The notes under the pieces are model-generated. The model was given only the letters and a program-made list of their open reading frames with translations, was not told where the DNA came from and searched no databases. DNA of 13,344 nt from contig JAKBAC010000093.1 in the NCBI GenBank assembly GCA_021809365.1, forward strand, positions 1-13,344, in the 5' to 3' direction. Below, in pieces: positions 7,049 through 13,344 of this stretch; the first letter of the stretch is position 1; each line of letters starts with the position of its first letter. A program made the position numbers and the translations under genes. Source of the stretch: Planctomycetota bacterium (GTDB taxonomy: Bacteria; Planctomycetota; Phycisphaerae; WQYP01).

Positions 7049-7777
7049 TCAGGCATTACGCCGCTTCCGCCAAGCCAGAATACCGGCAGCACCGGCCGCC
7101 ATCAGCAAAAGCGAAGCTGGTTCGGGAACAGGACTGGCCGCGGACGTAGCGGTTCCGGTATCGCCAACCGCAATGGGTGTGTTGGCCGCGCTTTCAAAGG
7201 CGTAACCCAAAATCTTGGTGTTGAAATCCACCAGATTGGTCGTTGGTTCCGTCGTGGTGGTGAATGAAAACGCCGCCCATCCGTAGAAATCTTTGCCGTT
7301 GGTGCTGGTAGCGCGCAGGCCGGTGTACAACACTTCATGATTACCGGCGTTTACGACGTTGGTACTGTTATAGCCGCCGGTGGCAAATACAAAATTATTT
7401 CCGGTACCCCCAACTTCCGTGCCCTTCGGCAGGAATTCGAGTATGGAGGTAGCGGTGCCATTGGCTGCTGCGGCGACGGTTACCGCATCCGTTCCCGGTA
7501 CCATGCCGGAAAAGGTAAGGCTGGCATCTCCATTAATTCGGTTCAATGAGGTCATCATACCAAGAAAAGCCTTCCCGCCGCCATAGTTGATAAACGCTTC
7601 GCCGCCCGGCGTTAAGGTGGACATCGGAGCGTTAAGGGCGGTGTACTGCGGCGTAGCGCCGGCTGTGCCAACCGCCAACATTGACAAGCTTACCGCAGCG
7701 TATGCCGCCAGACGGGTATCCAGTGATGGCTGGCCGCCACGGGCCGATTTGGACGAGTTCTGGGATTCAAATGTCAT
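7049..7777 (-). CDS. PEP-CTERM sorting domain protein of unknown function
   Basis: A 242-residue exported protein. A basic N-terminal stretch (residues 1-22) is followed by a hydrophobic signal segment (about 23-43) ending in a TAGATP-like cleavage region. The C-terminus is a textbook PEP-CTERM tripartite signal: VPEP (217-220), a hydrophobic helix (222-236), and the basic end RKRRNA. Such signals are recognised by exosortase, which processes and anchors proteins bound for the surface or extracellular matrix. The central part is Thr/Ala/Gly-rich with few charges and beta-rich in appearance; no catalytic motif is seen. A ribosome binding site at 7785-7789 fixes the start. It follows the PEP-CTERM phosphoesterase by 69 bases and precedes a strong terminator, so they probably form a two-gene operon. 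Its function is unknown. Confidence 0.85.
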   Translation of the reverse strand: MTFESQNSSKSARGGQPSLDTRLAAYAAVSLSMLAVGTAGATPQYTALNAPMSTLTPGGEAFINYGGGKAFLGMMTSLNRINGDASLTFSGMVPGTDAVTVAAAANGTATSILEFLPKGTEVGGTGNNFVFATGGYNSTNVVNAGNHEVLYTGLRATSTNGKDFYGWAAFSFTTTTEPTTNLVDFNTKILGYAFESAANTPIAVGDTGTATSAASPVPEPASLLLMAAGAAGILAWRKRRNA

Positions 7778-7784
7778 GGAAAAT

Positions 7785-7789
7785 CTCCT
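7785..7789 (-). promoter_or_regulatory. Ribosome binding site of the PEP-CTERM gene
   Basis: The minus strand reads AGGAG with 7 bases to the ATG at 7777. It supports the chosen start despite the unusually long 22-residue region before the signal-peptide core. Confidence 0.7.
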
Positions 7790-7846
7790 GCAAAAAAATT
7801 GATGTTACATGTGCACAAAACAATTCGGGGCAAAACCGGCCGCGAT

Positions 7847-8923
7847 TTATCGCCTGGTATTGGTATTGCGGCGACGCGCGGGAATCAAGAATGCCAAAGT
7901 GCCAAGGGCCATGAGCGCCAGGGCCGCAGGCTCCGGCACCGCAGCCAATTGTCCCGCCGAGTTCGTGGCCAGCGATGGCGATGTTGCGGCATTGTCGGCG
8001 TAGCCAAGGCCGTACATGCCTTCCAATGTTCGCAGAATACTGTAGCTGTTAAACATTTGGCTGGACTGGCCGGGAACATACAGCGACGTATCGCCATTGA
8101 TGATTGTGGCAATGTGATTGCCATCCTGAAGGGTGTAATCGTTTTCATCCCATGTGACCAGCAGCAGGCTGTTATTGGCTTTGGCCCATTGAACATAACC
8201 GTCTAGATTCTGCTGCAGAAATGTGTCGCCGGCCGCAATGGTGCCGTTGTGCATGTCATTTTCCAGATTGGGAATTACAAACGATACGGTCGGCAACGCG
8301 GCATAGCCCGCAGCCGTGGTGGGAAATTCGGAAAAGCCTGTCATGGTCGAAAGCGGCAGTTGGTTTCCTGAAACACTGGTGAGAGACGGGTTCACCCAGT
8401 TGATTACCGCATTGTGCTTGCGGGCGTAGGTATCATTGGTTGTGCCATTGTTGTACGTCGCCTGATTGTAATTCGTGGAATTATCAATCGCGGAATACGT
8501 CTGATTATATTCCTTGAATGAATCCCCCGCGTTAAGTAATTGTGCCGCGAGATTCGGCGTGCTGAAAGGCTCTGAATATTGCGGGCTGCCGGGAACATAA
8601 TCACCGGTGATGCCTTGATCGCCGCCGGCAAATAAATCCAGATAATTCGGCTGACTGGGGTGCTCGGGCGAATAGGACTGCGTGTACAGCAGGCCGCCAT
8701 TTCCAATAAGCGTATTATTAATGTAGGGAGCATCTGCGGTGTTGCCCACAATCTGACTATAGGAATGATTTTCTTCAATCACCACCACCACATGGCTGGG
8801 AGCCAGAATGGCCCCCTGCGCTACTCCCGCACTGCAACCGATAAAAGCGGAACCGGCGACTGCGGCGACGATTGCGCCGGCCGTTATCGCCGAACCTTTT
8901 TTTGTCATTCGATTCCAACCCAT
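7847..8923 (-). CDS. PEP-CTERM phosphoesterase (phospholipase C/acid phosphatase family)
   Basis: A 358-residue exported enzyme. A signal segment spans about residues 12-40. The mature protein opens with HVVVVIEENHSY: the EENH motif (50-53) is the metal-binding N-terminal hallmark of the phosphoesterase family PF04185, which includes bacterial phospholipase C and AcpA-type acid phosphatases. HPSQPNY (88-94) matches the family segment holding the Ser/Thr nucleophile (probably Ser90), and LLLVTWDEND (Asp259, Glu260) supplies the C-terminal metal ligands. The end is a PEP-CTERM signal: VPEP (329-332), a hydrophobic helix, then an Arg-rich tail. It should therefore be an exosortase-processed, surface-associated phosphomonoesterase or phosphodiesterase; the substrate is unknown. 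The start is supported by a ribosome binding site at 8930-8934. It is the first gene of a probable pair with the downstream PEP-CTERM gene, and is divergent from the phosphatase-TPR gene. Confidence 0.88.
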   Translation of the reverse strand: MGWNRMTKKGSAITAGAIVAAVAGSAFIGCSAGVAQGAILAPSHVVVVIEENHSYSQIVGNTADAPYINNTLIGNGGLLYTQSYSPEHPSQPNYLDLFAGGDQGITGDYVPGSPQYSEPFSTPNLAAQLLNAGDSFKEYNQTYSAIDNSTNYNQATYNNGTTNDTYARKHNAVINWVNPSLTSVSGNQLPLSTMTGFSEFPTTAAGYAALPTVSFVIPNLENDMHNGTIAAGDTFLQQNLDGYVQWAKANNSLLLVTWDENDYTLQDGNHIATIINGDTSLYVPGQSSQMFNSYSILRTLEGMYGLGYADNAATSPSLATNSAGQLAAVPEPAALALMALGTLAFLIPARRRNTNTRR

Positions 8924-9225
8924 AACATTCTCCTTGCGGGTCCCTGATTACCACTACCGCAACCGATCGGACCATCGCGACTATCGGCTGCACGTACCTC
9001 CGGAACACATTGCCCCGGATGACGCAATGAATCCTAGAGAGCAATTGTTTAGAAAGTTTATGCGTTAAATAAATTAACAGTGAACCGTCGATACCATCGC
9101 GTTAGCAGAATACTTACATGGCGCTTGCGCTATTTTAAACGCCGGACTGTATCGTCGCCTTATAAGCGTGTGCCTGGGCTGCCGTTATTAGCGGCAGGCA
9201 TACGCATTTCAGGAACCTGATCGTT
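8924..9225. promoter_or_regulatory. Divergent intergenic region between the two phosphohydrolase genes
   Basis: About 300 bases with no convincing gene that must hold the promoters of both flanking genes. An AT-rich core lies near 9044-9080. On the plus strand TATAAG (9161-9166, 5 of 6 to the -10 consensus) is a candidate for the downstream gene, but no -35 fits. On the minus strand only weak matches are seen. A hairpin (6-bp stem 9179-9184 with 9192-9197, 7-base loop) sits in the expected leader of the plus-strand gene. Its translation start at 9226 has only AGGAA at 9211-9215, 10 bases away. Confidence 0.4.
8930..8934 (-). promoter_or_regulatory. Ribosome binding site of the phosphoesterase gene
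   Basis: The minus strand reads AGGAG with 6 bases to the ATG at 8923. It favours this start over the internal Met at residue 6. Confidence 0.7.
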
Positions 9226-11229
9226 ATGGCCGAGCGCATCGCAAAAAAACTTCTCCTGGTAGGATGGGATTCGGCTGATTGGCAGGTCATTACCCCGCTA
9301 TTGGAACAGGGGCTTATGCCCGCGCTGAATCATCTGATAAACAACGGCGTTATGGGAAACCTCGCCAGCATGGAACCCATCATCTCGCCGATGCTGTGGA
9401 ATACCATTGCCACCGGCAAACGCCCGGACAAACACGGAATTTTGGGGTTTATTGAACCTGACCCCGATAATCATTATGTGCGCCCGTTTACCAGCACGTC
9501 CCGCAGATGCAAAGCCTTATGGAATATCTTCACACAGCAGGGTTTGACTTCGCAATTGGTGAGCTGGTTTGCCAGCCACCCCGCTGAGCCTGTTGCCGGT
9601 ACATGCGTCAGTGAATTATTTCAAAAAGCTGTTGGATCTATTGGCCAGCCCTGGCCCATACACCCCGGAGCCGTTCATCCGCCCGAATTGGCTGATACCT
9701 TAGCGGCCCTGCGCATTCACCCGGCGGAGTTGGAAGCCGGTATGATCCTCCCTTTTGTTCCCGATGCCGCGAAAGTGGATCAATCCAAGGATAGACATTT
9801 ATCGACCTTGGCCCGGATGCTCGCCGAAACCATCAGCGTTCACGCCGCGGCCACGCATCTGCTGGAACATCAGCCGTGGGACTTTGCCGCGGTTTATTAT
9901 GATGCGGTGGATCATCTTTCACATGCGTTTATGCCGTTTCATCCGCCAAGATTGCCGGAGGTTTCGGAATCTGATTTTGAGCTATATAAACATGTCGTTT
10001 CCCGCACGTACCAGTTTCATGACTTGATGCTGGGGCGGCTGATGCAACTTGCCGATCCGGAAACGCACATCATGCTGATTTCCGATCATGGCTTTTACAG
10101 CGATCATCTTCGCCCGCGCGGAATTCCGGATGAACCATCCGGGCCGACGGTGTGTCATCGACCCTTTGGCATATTCTGCCTGGCCGGCCCCGGCATTAAA
10201 AAGGATCAACGTATTTATGGCGCGGGGATTCTTGATATCGCCCCGACAATTCTGACACTGTATGGTTTACCCGTCGGCCGGGATATGGACGGTAAAACGC
10301 TGGTACAGGCTTTTGAAGTAGCGCCGCAGGTCCAGTGCATTGATTCATGGGAGCTTGTCCCGGGCGATTCCGGCATGCACCCGCCGGAGCGCCGACGCGA
10401 TCCTCTGGAAGTGCAGGAAGCGCTCGACCAGCTTGTGGCTCTGGGATATCTGGCACCGCTGGATGAGGATAAAAGCAAAGCCGTGCGGATTGCCACGCAG
10501 GAAATTCAATATAATCTCGCTGTTGTCCACTTAAGTGCAGGACAGGCGCAAGCCGCTGTGCCCTTGCTGGAAAAGCTCGCCGTTGAATTACCTCAGCGAC
10601 CCCGTATTCGCCTGTTGCTGGCGCAATGTCATCAGCGGTTAAACAATTTTGCCGAAGCTCGGCGGATTGTGGAAAGTATAATTTCCGATAAACAAAACAG
10701 TCCGCTGGCTGATTTGCTGCTGGGATCACTGCTGTTTGCTGAAGGAAAGCCCGCAGCGGCGATCCGTTGTTTGCGGCAGGCCGAAAAGGCCGACCCGCGT
10801 TTGCCCGGTCTGCATTGCACCATCGGCAATGCGTACAGCCGCCGAAAAATGTGGACGGCTGCCCGGCGTGCTTTTCGTAAAGCCCTGCAGATAGATGGCG
10901 ACAGTCCGATTGCCCATGAAGGCATGGCCCGCTGTCACCTGGCCAAACGACAATGGAACCAAGCCGCGGAATCCGCGTTGCGGGCGGTCGGCCTTATGCA
11001 CTGCTACCCGGCTGCCCATTATGACTTGGGACTGGCACTTATAAGGCTTAATAAGATCGACCGGGCCGTACAAGCTTTGGAGACATGCCTGTATTTCAAT
11101 GCTCAGCACGTGCGCGCCAACTTGTGGCTGGGCCGCATCTACCTGCGGGTACATCATGACCAAGCCAAAGCAGAATATTATTTTCAACAAGCGGCAAGGC
11201 ACAGCAAAGTGCCCGCCAACAGCCAATAG
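9226..11229 (+). CDS. Alkaline phosphatase superfamily (type I phosphodiesterase) - TPR fusion
   Basis: A 667-residue protein with no signal peptide, so probably cytoplasmic. Residues 1-360 form a type I phosphodiesterase/nucleotide pyrophosphatase domain (PF01663 type): Asp15 in GWDSADW, Ser54 in the SPMLWNTIATG segment aligning with the NPP nucleophile Thr, KHGI (69-72), Asp229 and His233 in DAVDHLSHAF, SDHG (286-289), and His311. Together these give a plausible complete two-metal site. The closing LDIAPTILTLYGLP with DMDGK is typical of the family. Residues about 415-655 are tandem TPR helices (the YNLAVVHLSAGQ, LLLGSLLFAEGK, IGNAYSRRKMW and YDLGLALIRLNK segments), suggesting partner binding. 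Substrate and partner are unknown. It is divergent from the exported phosphoesterase gene and convergent with the RAYT gene 50 bases away. ATG 9226 is the only good start before Asp15. Confidence 0.88.
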   Translation: MAERIAKKLLLVGWDSADWQVITPLLEQGLMPALNHLINNGVMGNLASMEPIISPMLWNTIATGKRPDKHGILGFIEPDPDNHYVRPFTSTSRRCKALWNIFTQQGLTSQLVSWFASHPAEPVAGTCVSELFQKAVGSIGQPWPIHPGAVHPPELADTLAALRIHPAELEAGMILPFVPDAAKVDQSKDRHLSTLARMLAETISVHAAATHLLEHQPWDFAAVYYDAVDHLSHAFMPFHPPRLPEVSESDFELYKHVVSRTYQFHDLMLGRLMQLADPETHIMLISDHGFYSDHLRPRGIPDEPSGPTVCHRPFGIFCLAGPGIKKDQRIYGAGILDIAPTILTLYGLPVGRDMDGKTLVQAFEVAPQVQCIDSWELVPGDSGMHPPERRRDPLEVQEALDQLVALGYLAPLDEDKSKAVRIATQEIQYNLAVVHLSAGQAQAAVPLLEKLAVELPQRPRIRLLLAQCHQRLNNFAEARRIVESIISDKQNSPLADLLLGSLLFAEGKPAAAIRCLRQAEKADPRLPGLHCTIGNAYSRRKMWTAARRAFRKALQIDGDSPIAHEGMARCHLAKRQWNQAAESALRAVGLMHCYPAAHYDLGLALIRLNKIDRAVQALETCLYFNAQHVRANLWLGRIYLRVHHDQAKAEYYFQQAARHSKVPANSQ

Positions 11230-11279
11230 CTGCAACCACCACCGCAGCCAATCAATCTTCGTTTGCAGGCATTCCAAGC

Positions 11280-11981
11280 CTAGATTTGGATTTTCCTGGG
11301 CCGTCCTTCGGGGCGTATGGTGTGCTCCAGGTTTAGGGTTAGCGCTGTCTGGCGTAGCCATTGCTCATCACCGAATGGCCGGCTGCGATTTTCGCTGGCC
11401 TTCAGTTGAAGCAATTCTTTTTTCGTTGGCACCGCGTTGACGGCAGCGGTCCATGGCTCCAAGGCGGGCCGGCGGCCTTGTGGGCCAGGGGACAGCATCT
11501 TCCTCATGGCGCGGCTATGTTCATCGTCGGTGGTTTGATGGCGCAGCCACAAGCTTCCCCAGCGCCACTGCTGGGATCGTTTGACTAACCCCGCAGATAA
11601 GGCATTGCGTTCCACATGGCGACATACCGTCCGTAGAGGCTCACCGGATTGAACCGGAAAGGCCTTGAACCTTCCCTGGTACAGAGGGCCGCCTCTCGCC
11701 GAACCATGCGCCAGCCGCCAGCGCAGAGAGTGGGTATGCGCTAAGGCGCGAAAATAAGCCGTCACCTCATCATCGCTGCGCGGCCAGACCACAAAATGCC
11801 AATGGTTCTTCATCAGACACCAGGAGATGATCCGCAAGGGCGCTCGCTGGTATGCCTCAAGCATGACTTGCTCAAACGCGGCATAGTCCTGGTCACCATG
11901 AAACAGGCTGATGCGCCCCACCGCCCGGTTCAGTACGTGGTAAACATATCCGCCGGGGCAATATCGTGCTTTTCGAGCCAT
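11280..11981 (-). CDS. REP-associated tyrosine transposase (RAYT, Y1 HUH family)
   Basis: A 233-residue single-domain protein of the IS200-like Y1 transposase superfamily. The N-terminus MARKARYCPGGYVYHVLNRA is the typical opening of RAYT proteins. The HUH motif is NHWHFVVWP (His60, His62), and LYQGRFKAF (101-109) is the conserved segment that likely carries the catalytic Tyr. The C-terminal RPFGDEQW segment and the closing GRPRK are also characteristic of this group. RAYTs are domesticated single-copy transposases that nick and rejoin REP hairpins. No inverted repeats, partner gene or clear flanking REP elements are seen, so this is not an active insertion sequence. It lacks a Shine-Dalgarno; the ATG at 11981 sits 6 bases after a -10-like hexamer, suggesting a leaderless message. 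It appears intact. Confidence 0.9.
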   Translation of the reverse strand: MARKARYCPGGYVYHVLNRAVGRISLFHGDQDYAAFEQVMLEAYQRAPLRIISWCLMKNHWHFVVWPRSDDEVTAYFRALAHTHSLRWRLAHGSARGGPLYQGRFKAFPVQSGEPLRTVCRHVERNALSAGLVKRSQQWRWGSLWLRHQTTDDEHSRAMRKMLSPGPQGRRPALEPWTAAVNAVPTKKELLQLKASENRSRPFGDEQWLRQTALTLNLEHTIRPEGRPRKIQI

Positions 11982-11987
11982 GGTGTC

Positions 11988-12016
11988 ATGCTATTACAGA
12001 CCACCAAATCCGTCAA
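11988..12016 (-). promoter_or_regulatory. Candidate promoter of the RAYT gene, leaderless type
   Basis: On the minus strand TTGACG (12011-12016, 5 of 6 to the -35 consensus) is followed after exactly 17 bases by TAGCAT (11988-11993, 4 of 6 to the -10 consensus). The ATG lies 6 bases further on, so transcription would start at or next to the A of the start codon. Confidence 0.4.
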
Positions 12017-12060
12017 AGCAGCTACGTCCCCGTTTCACTTCCCGCAGGGCTGTCGTTCTG

Positions 12061-12591
12061 CTATTTCTCCGCGTCCCGCCGCGTGGAATTCTGTCCTTGT
12101 TCTATCTCCTGTTGCTTCATTTTAAATAAATTATGGCGCCCCATTATAAAGGCTGTCACCAAGCCGCCCACTCCAGCCGTGCCAAAGATTGATGCCGCTA
12201 TTTGAGCCCCATGAACTGCTGCGTAGACAGCACCAACGGCGTAGGCTAATCCGATCATAAGCCCGAATACCTGTCCGAAGAGTTCTGACCTTCTGTACGC
12301 TGCCTGATCGCGCCCCTGGATTGCGACGAACTGTGTCTCAATACTCCGACGGTGGGCAGCTTCCGCTTCCGCCATGGCGATAATTCGCTGCGCCAGGCCC
12401 GGTTCGACTTCATTATATTTCTTTAAAACATCAGGCGGTGGAATGGGTCCAGTTTGCATTTGCATTGCAATCTGGGTGCTAATACGTATTTGTTCAGGCA
12501 CAGATCCTGCAGCATCAGCCGCAGGTTTAACGACATCCGATTGTTTGGGGTTCGGAGCATCAGGTTGGGTGAGTTTTTCGGTCTTCTCCAA
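12061..12591 (-). CDS. DUF2335 membrane protein, start uncertain
   Basis: The conserved part matches DUF2335 (PF10097) predicted membrane proteins: MQTGPIPPPDVLKKYNEVEPG, then a charged helix (RIIAMAEAEAAHRRSIETQ), then two hydrophobic helices (FGLMIGLAYAVGAVYAAVHG and SIFGTAGVGGLVTAFIMG) and a polar tail. The cellular role of the family is unknown. The start is the problem. The frame is open upstream to GTG 12753 and contains ATG 12675, but residues encoded there look unnatural and overlap another frame with better protein-like composition (12560-12784). TTG 12591 is therefore preferred, giving 176 residues, although it has no ribosome binding site. Translational coupling to the overlapping frame, or a single-base frameshift joining the two, would both explain this. 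It precedes the RAYT gene by 79 bases on the same strand. Confidence 0.7.
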   Translation of the reverse strand: MEKTEKLTQPDAPNPKQSDVVKPAADAAGSVPEQIRISTQIAMQMQTGPIPPPDVLKKYNEVEPGLAQRIIAMAEAEAAHRRSIETQFVAIQGRDQAAYRRSELFGQVFGLMIGLAYAVGAVYAAVHGAQIAASIFGTAGVGGLVTAFIMGRHNLFKMKQQEIEQGQNSTRRDAEK

Positions 12592-12784
12592 CTGCGTTCT
12601 GCGGATTAAGAGAGTCCATCGCCGAATTGATGGCCCAGCCGACACGATACCAATCAGAAGCCAAGCGCTGTGCATCGGTCGCGTCGGGGCAATGCCTGCG
12701 AGCCGTAATGGTGACGGGAAGAGGGTACACTTCCAACGCGCTGCCAATTCCACTGACGAAGAATGAGGCTCTAAAACTCATCAT
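12560..12784 (-). CDS. Small hypothetical protein or frameshifted N-terminus of the DUF2335 gene
   Basis: A 74-residue frame beginning at the tandem ATG ATG (12784 and 12781) and ending inside the DUF2335 gene. The first half is hydrophobic (MMSFRASFFVSGIGSALEV) and the second half looks like a genuine soluble helix (QRLASDWYRVGWAINSAMD). No family is recognised. A consensus-like promoter places the transcription start at the first ATG. The frame overlaps the DUF2335 frame by about 32 bases if that begins at TTG 12591. A +1 shift at the A5 run (plus-strand T at 12574-12578) would join it smoothly to the LTQPDAPNPKQ segment of the DUF2335 protein, so the two may be one gene split by an indel. 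The alternatives are a separate small protein or chance. Confidence 0.4.
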   Translation of the reverse strand: MMSFRASFFVSGIGSALEVYPLPVTITARRHCPDATDAQRLASDWYRVGWAINSAMDSLNPQNAVGEDRKTHPT

Positions 12785-12791
12785 TTTTCTA

Positions 12792-12820
12792 ATTATACGG
12801 AAAGCCGGGGTAGGCGTCCA
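12792..12820 (-). promoter_or_regulatory. Promoter upstream of the small frame and DUF2335 gene
   Basis: On the minus strand TGGACG (12815-12820, 4 of 6 to the -35 consensus) is followed after 17 bases by a perfect TATAAT (12792-12797). The predicted start of transcription is about 7 bases on, at the ATG at 12784, so the message would be leaderless. Confidence 0.45.
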
Positions 12821-12944
12821 GCGAAATATCTTCCCATTCGCCTTAATCATGGTTAATGGAGATGAATTTTTAGCAGAGCGACTTGCAACGTTTTGAGGAG
12901 CACAGGCTGATTACATGTCCTCAAATGGAATTATTATGGGGGGT

Positions 12945-12981
12945 GCCGGTAAAGGGCATCGCCGGCGCGTACCTTACCGGC
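12945..12981 (-). other. Stable hairpin downstream of the ATP synthase gene
   Basis: An inverted repeat pairs 12945-12955 with 12972-12981 (10 bp, one bulged A) around a GC-rich loop. On the minus strand it is not followed by a T-run, so it is not a classical intrinsic terminator. It may protect the 3' end of the atp transcript, whose last visible gene stops about 97 bases upstream. The rest of 12785-13077 holds no convincing gene. Confidence 0.4.
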
Positions 12982-13077
12982 TGGGCCAGAATAATTTCCC
13001 GATCCACTCTGCGCTCCCAATCGGTCCCGTCGGCAGAGCCGGCGGCTTTGTGGGGTTTTTTTTGGGCGGCCCGGTAC

Positions 13078-13344
<267 letters not shown>

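Noticed and set aside
9179..9197. Leader hairpin of the phosphatase-TPR gene considered as a riboswitch or attenuator
   Set aside because: A single 6-bp stem with no T-run and no conserved riboswitch motif is too little to support a regulatory RNA.
11280..12060. RAYT region considered as a complete insertion sequence
   Set aside because: No terminal inverted repeats, target duplication or accessory gene; the RAYT family is typically domesticated and not part of an IS.
13027..13063. Plus-strand hairpin (13027-13034 with 13038-13045) followed by a T8 run at 13056-13063, resembling an intrinsic terminator
   Set aside because: The stem has a mismatch, 10 bases separate it from the T-run, and no plus-strand gene precedes it; for the minus-strand atpD it would have the wrong polarity.

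Overview
The window looks like a chromosomal segment of a Gram-negative bacterium, most likely a member of the Planctomycetota (possibly Phycisphaerae-like). This rests on two proteins with PEP-CTERM sorting tails, a cytosolic alkaline-phosphatase-superfamily enzyme fused to TPR repeats, a RAYT transposase with the N-terminal style common in planctomycetes, and a lipoprotein with a clear lipobox. The assignment is inference; no rRNA or other decisive marker is present.

Layout. Positions 1-3823 (+): the 3' part of a class-III PLP aminotransferase followed by a large RND/MMPL transporter, reading like an HpnO-HpnN-type hopanoid modification and export pair. Positions 3824-4213: about 390 bases with no convincing gene, holding a 14-bp direct repeat and a GTAG-foot hairpin. 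Positions 4214-6842 (-): an APC-type permease followed by a small P-loop sulfotransferase 33 bases downstream, then a short Asp/Gly/His-rich lipoprotein that seems to have its own extended -10 promoter. Positions 6972-8923 (-): a PEP-CTERM phosphoesterase (phospholipase C/acid phosphatase family), then a second PEP-CTERM protein, closed by a clear intrinsic terminator. Positions 8924-9225: the divergent intergenic region. Positions 9226-11229 (+): the alkaline phosphatase-TPR fusion. Positions 11280-12784 (-): a RAYT transposase, a DUF2335 membrane protein, and a small overlapping reading frame. Positions 13078-13344 (-): the C-terminal end of F1 ATP synthase subunit beta, cut by the window edge and not followed by atpC.

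Working together: the aminotransferase and transporter form a likely operon. The permease and sulfotransferase probably share a transcript. The two PEP-CTERM genes are probably co-transcribed and depend on an exosortase encoded elsewhere. The exported phosphoesterase and the cytosolic phosphatase-TPR gene are divergent across a shared 300-base region. The rest looks like unrelated accessory and housekeeping genes. No CRISPR array, tRNA, rRNA, phage or integrative element is visible. The observations most worth a second look are the disrupted or overlapping DUF2335 locus with leaderless-type promoters, the missing atpC, and the back-to-back phosphohydrolases.
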